Assembly: GCA_030018795.1 (NCBI GenBank) | Contig: JASEHA010000019.1 | Location: 1-16,891, forward strand | From: a bacterium | GTDB taxonomy: Bacteria; UBA9089; CG2-30-40-21 | Direction: 5' to 3' | DNA: 16,891 nt | Shown here: piece after piece, positions 14,275-16,891 of the stretch | How the letters are laid out: every line of letters starts with the position of its first letter | Position numbering within the stretch: position 1 is the stretch's first letter | The notes under the pieces: model-generated | Database searches by the model: none | The model's input: only the letters and a program-made list of their open reading frames with translations | Told to the model about the DNA's origin: nothing | Made by a program: the position numbers and the translations under genes

Positions 14275-15717
14275 TTAATGTGACTGATGGGCTGAAAGGA
14301 TTTCGCTAAATTTCTCTACAATCTCTTTTCGTTTAACACTTACAGCCAATTTCTTCAATTCCTCAATATCCTTCATCAAACTTTCTTTATCAACCACTTC
14401 GGCTCTGGTTTGAAATATCCTTTCATGTTTTGTAGCAACCGTTCCTTCTTGAGCAGTTAACAGCTCTTCATGCAGTTTTTCCCCGGGACGAATACCAATA
14501 AACTCTATAGGTATATCAACATATGGTTCAAATCCAGAAAGACGAATAAGATCTTCAGCCATATCAAGCATCTTAACCGGCTCACCCATATCCAGCACAA
14601 ACACATCCCCGCCTTTGCCAAAGGCCCCTGCCTGAACAACTAATTGGGCAGCCTCTGGTGTAGTCATAAAAAATCTGGTCATCTCTGGATGTGTTACGGT
14701 TACAGGTCCTCCTCTTGCTATCTGCTCCTTAAAAAGTGGGACAACACTCCCCCTGCTCCCAAGAACATTACCAAACCTGACAATCATAAACTCTGCCCGA
14801 CTTATGCCCGAATAAACCTGAATTATCATCTCAGCAATTCGTTTAGAGATACCCATATTATTTACACAGTTAACCGCCTTATCTGTAGAGATACTAACAA
14901 ACTTTTTTACCTCATACTTATCTGCTGCTGCAACTACATTCAATGTCCCAATAATATTATTTTTGACACATTCCTCAGGAAAGTCTTGCATCAAAGGCAC
15001 GTGCTTGTATGCTGCTGCATGGAAGACAACATTTGGTCGATACCTTTTCATCACATAATTTAATTTCACATTATCTACAACACTGCAAATAATCGGCTCT
15101 ATCTGAACATGAGGGTAGCTTGCCTTAAGCTCCCTATTTATCTGATAAATACTATTCTCTCCATGCCCCAGAAGGAGTATTTGACGGGGTCTTATCTTAC
15201 AAATCTGCCGACATAACTCTGAACCAATAGAGCCGCCTGCACCTGTAACCAGAACAACATTATTAGACAAATAAGCCAATATTTTTTTTGAATTAACTGT
15301 TACCGGCGGCCTTCTGAGCAAGTCTTCCACATCTACATCTCGAATAGGACTAACATCGACCGTACCCCCAAGGATCTCAAAAACCCCGGGGATTATTCGA
15401 TAATCTACACCACTCTCCTCACACTTTGCGACAATATTTCTATTAATCTCTCCAGAAGCAGACGGGATACAAATAATAGCAGCCTTTATCCCCAATCTAT
15501 CAACGATTTGAGGGATATCAAAAACAGTGCCAATAACCTCTACCCCATGAAACCTTCGATGAAGCTTCTTCTGGTCATCATCAATAAATCCAACAATCTC
15601 ATACCCTAATTCAGGATGAAACTGTATCTCCTTAACCACCATTCTTCCGCCAACACCTGCTCCTACAATAAGGGTTTTTGCTCTTTTATGCTCAGGTAGT
15701 TTTTTAACAAGCTTCAT
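14275..15717 (-). CDS. CapD/WbpM-type UDP-HexNAc 4,6-dehydratase, soluble form
   Basis: 480 residues with two Rossmann parts. The first (GAGVGG at 19-24, then EIVGFIDDD) is the regulatory nucleotide-binding domain of large dehydratases. The second carries TGAGGSIGSE (158-167), HAAAYKHVPL (233-242), STDKA (277-281) and MGISK (M288 to K292), then RFGNVLGSRGSVVP and RPGEKLHEEL. Met in place of Tyr in YxxxK is characteristic of WbpM/PglF/CapD-type UDP-GlcNAc 4,6-dehydratases. Family length is usually about 600-660 residues because of an N-terminal set of membrane helices; here those are missing and the protein begins at the first Rossmann domain. The ATG at 15717 with GGGAGA upstream and a 14-bp overlap with the epimerase gene supports this as the true start. 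The product would be a 4-keto-6-deoxy amino sugar nucleotide feeding QuiNAc, FucNAc or bacillosamine-type branches. Confidence 0.94.
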   Translation of the reverse strand: MKLVKKLPEHKRAKTLIVGAGVGGRMVVKEIQFHPELGYEIVGFIDDDQKKLHRRFHGVEVIGTVFDIPQIVDRLGIKAAIICIPSASGEINRNIVAKCEESGVDYRIIPGVFEILGGTVDVSPIRDVDVEDLLRRPPVTVNSKKILAYLSNNVVLVTGAGGSIGSELCRQICKIRPRQILLLGHGENSIYQINRELKASYPHVQIEPIICSVVDNVKLNYVMKRYRPNVVFHAAAYKHVPLMQDFPEECVKNNIIGTLNVVAAADKYEVKKFVSISTDKAVNCVNNMGISKRIAEMIIQVYSGISRAEFMIVRFGNVLGSRGSVVPLFKEQIARGGPVTVTHPEMTRFFMTTPEAAQLVVQAGAFGKGGDVFVLDMGEPVKMLDMAEDLIRLSGFEPYVDIPIEFIGIRPGEKLHEELLTAQEGTVATKHERIFQTRAEVVDKESLMKDIEELKKLAVSVKRKEIVEKFSEILSAHQSH

Positions 15718-16810
15718 TCGATATCTCCCTTAATAATATCTCTACAATCCTTCCTGCTGCATTTCCATCCCAATATTTTGGGATAGCTCCTTGTTTCTTG
15801 TCTCCATTAATCAATTTTTTAGACTCCTCAAGAATCCTCTTTTGATCAATACCGATAACTATATTTGTACCTATCTCTACTGTAACTGGCCGTTCTGTAT
15901 TCTCTCGTAAGGTAAGGCAGGGGATACCCAAAACCGTTGTCTCTTCCTGAATCCCGCCTGAATCCGTTAAAACAAATTGAGCCTTACTCATAAGCCCTAA
16001 AAATTCCAGATAACTTACTGGATGGATAAGCCTTAACCCTTTCATCTGATCAATCCAGCCCTGCATCTCAAATCCCTGTATCTTTGTTCTTGTTCTGGGA
16101 TGTACGGGAAATATTACCAGTATATTTCGCTGAATCTCCTCCAATGCCCCTAATATATTTTTCAATCCATCGCGATCGTCTACATTACTTGGTCGATGAA
16201 GGGTCAGCAAACAATAATCATTGCTCTCTAATCCTAAATTTTTCAGAACATTCGTTTCTTCAGCCTGTCTTTTATATTTAAGCAGGGTATCAATCATTAC
16301 ATTTCCGACAAAAAACATTTTTTTTGTCGGAACTCCTTCATGAAGAAGATTATTTATGCCAGATACCTCTGAAACAAAAAGATAATCAGAGATAGCATCG
16401 GTCAATATCCTGTTTATCTCTTCAGGCATTCCTTTATCTTCACTTCTAAGCCCTGCCTCTACATGAGCCACAGGGATATGCATTTTCGTAGAGACAAGGG
16501 CACAAGCAATCGTTGAATTAACATCCCCTACAACTAATGTTAAATCCGGCTTTTCTTGCAATAATACCTTTTCAAACCCCATCATAATCTTTGCCGTTTG
16601 TATCGCATGACTGCCTGAACCAATCTCTAAATGTATGTCAGGATCAGGAATATTTAAATCCTGAAAAAACTGTTTTGACATACTATAATCATAATGCTGG
16701 CCAGTATGCACAATAATTGGCTCAATTTGAGAAAACTTATTCATCTCCTCTATCAATGGAGATATTTTTACAAAATTTGGACGAGCACCAACAACATTAA
16801 TTATCTTCAC
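15704..16810 (-). CDS. wecB: UDP-N-acetylglucosamine 2-epimerase (non-hydrolysing)
   Basis: 368 residues, normal for the family. Visible motifs are VVGARPNFVKISPL (6-19), HTGQHYD (35-41), VVGDVNST (93-100, D96), HVEAGLRS (116-123, E118), MPEEINR (128-134, E131), LTLHRPSNVDD (202-212), PVHPRTR, and TDSGGIQEE with LRENTERPVT for UDP binding. The aspartate and two glutamates match the residues implicated in epimerisation of UDP-GlcNAc to UDP-ManNAc in the cytoplasm. The start is a GTG at 16810 with AAGGAGA 8 bases upstream. It is the first gene in the window and overlaps the dehydratase gene by 14 bp, so the two are co-translated sugar-nucleotide enzymes. The coding sequence contains a perfect 13-bp inverted repeat (16303-16332) spanning the conserved FVGN segment. 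Confidence 0.97.
   Translation of the reverse strand: MKIINVVGARPNFVKISPLIEEMNKFSQIEPIIVHTGQHYDYSMSKQFFQDLNIPDPDIHLEIGSGSHAIQTAKIMMGFEKVLLQEKPDLTLVVGDVNSTIACALVSTKMHIPVAHVEAGLRSEDKGMPEEINRILTDAISDYLFVSEVSGINNLLHEGVPTKKMFFVGNVMIDTLLKYKRQAEETNVLKNLGLESNDYCLLTLHRPSNVDDRDGLKNILGALEEIQRNILVIFPVHPRTRTKIQGFEMQGWIDQMKGLRLIHPVSYLEFLGLMSKAQFVLTDSGGIQEETTVLGIPCLTLRENTERPVTVEIGTNIVIGIDQKRILEESKKLINGDKKQGAIPKYWDGNAAGRIVEILLREISNEAC
16303..16332. repeat. Perfect 13-bp inverted repeat, 4-nt loop, inside wecB
   Basis: On the plus strand the left arm ttccgacaaaaaa (16303-16315) is the exact reverse complement of the right arm ttttttgtcggaa (16320-16332), with catt between. In the transcript this makes a 13-bp hairpin in the middle of the epimerase coding region. 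No T-run follows the stem on the transcribed strand. Confidence 0.9.
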
Positions 16811-16891
16811 AATACCTATCTCCTTGTCAAACAGTTTTTATCCTGAAATCGGCAAGTGCCTACAATCTAAAATGCCTAAGGCAAACAATAG
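16811..16891. other. Short non-coding stretch upstream of wecB
   Basis: These 81 bases contain the wecB ribosome site (AAGGAGA) and a small palindrome, tgcctaaggca, at 16873-16883. No convincing minus 10 and minus 35 pair is visible, so it is unclear whether the transcript starts here or further upstream outside the window. Confidence 0.5.

Noticed and set aside
16825..16830. TTGACA on the minus strand upstream of wecB, matching a minus 35 box
   Set aside because: It lies only 14 bases before the GTG start and overlaps the ribosome binding region, so it cannot serve as the promoter of wecB.

Overview
The window looks like part of a cell-surface polysaccharide or glycolipid locus from a moderately AT-rich, probably uncultured bacterium. 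Every real gene lies on the minus strand, so transcription runs from high to low coordinates. Genes are packed with gaps of a few bases or short overlaps, and Shine-Dalgarno sites of the AGGAG type are common. Stops are TGA, TAA and TAG, which fits the standard bacterial code. The secreted protein carries tandem dockerin-like repeats of a kind seen in poorly cultured phyla, but the sequence does not allow a phylum call. There are no tRNA, rRNA, CRISPR or transposase genes.

Layout in order of transcription. (1) 16810-14275: sugar-nucleotide supply, with a non-hydrolysing UDP-GlcNAc 2-epimerase (WecB) and a CapD/WbpM-type 4,6-dehydratase lacking the usual N-terminal membrane region. (2) 14264-10144: a GNAT-type acyltransferase and a large secreted heparinase II/III-like protein ending in a fibronectin III domain and two dockerin-like repeats. 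(3) 10121-4412: an acyl carrier protein, a polytopic membrane protein (copy A), two tandem DPM1-like GT2 glycosyltransferases, a ChbG/HpnK/NaxD-type deacetylase, and a second polytopic membrane protein (copy B) paralogous to A. (4) 4415-1: a cobalamin-binding radical SAM enzyme, a LarA-family nickel-dependent hydroxyacid racemase homologue, an AMP-forming acyl ligase, and the start of a PIG-L/LmbE deacetylase cut by the window edge.

How the genes may work together (inference). The epimerase and dehydratase make amino-sugar nucleotides. The DPM1-like transferases would load sugars onto polyprenyl phosphate, the ChbG-type enzyme would deacetylate one of them, and the two membrane proteins would use the lipid-linked sugars on the outer face of the inner membrane. 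This parallels the FlmF-NaxD-FlmK and ArnC-ArnD-ArnT logic of lipid A decoration. The acyl ligase, carrier protein, LarA homologue and GNAT protein form a second sub-pathway that could activate a 2-hydroxy acid and attach it to a sugar. I know no described system with this exact combination.

Beyond the genes, the window contains several perfect inverted repeats. Two have 13-bp arms and lie inside coding sequence. One with 10-bp arms occupies the only sizeable intergenic gap (8240-8352). One with 10-bp arms and a T-rich end lies near the 3' end of the LarA gene.
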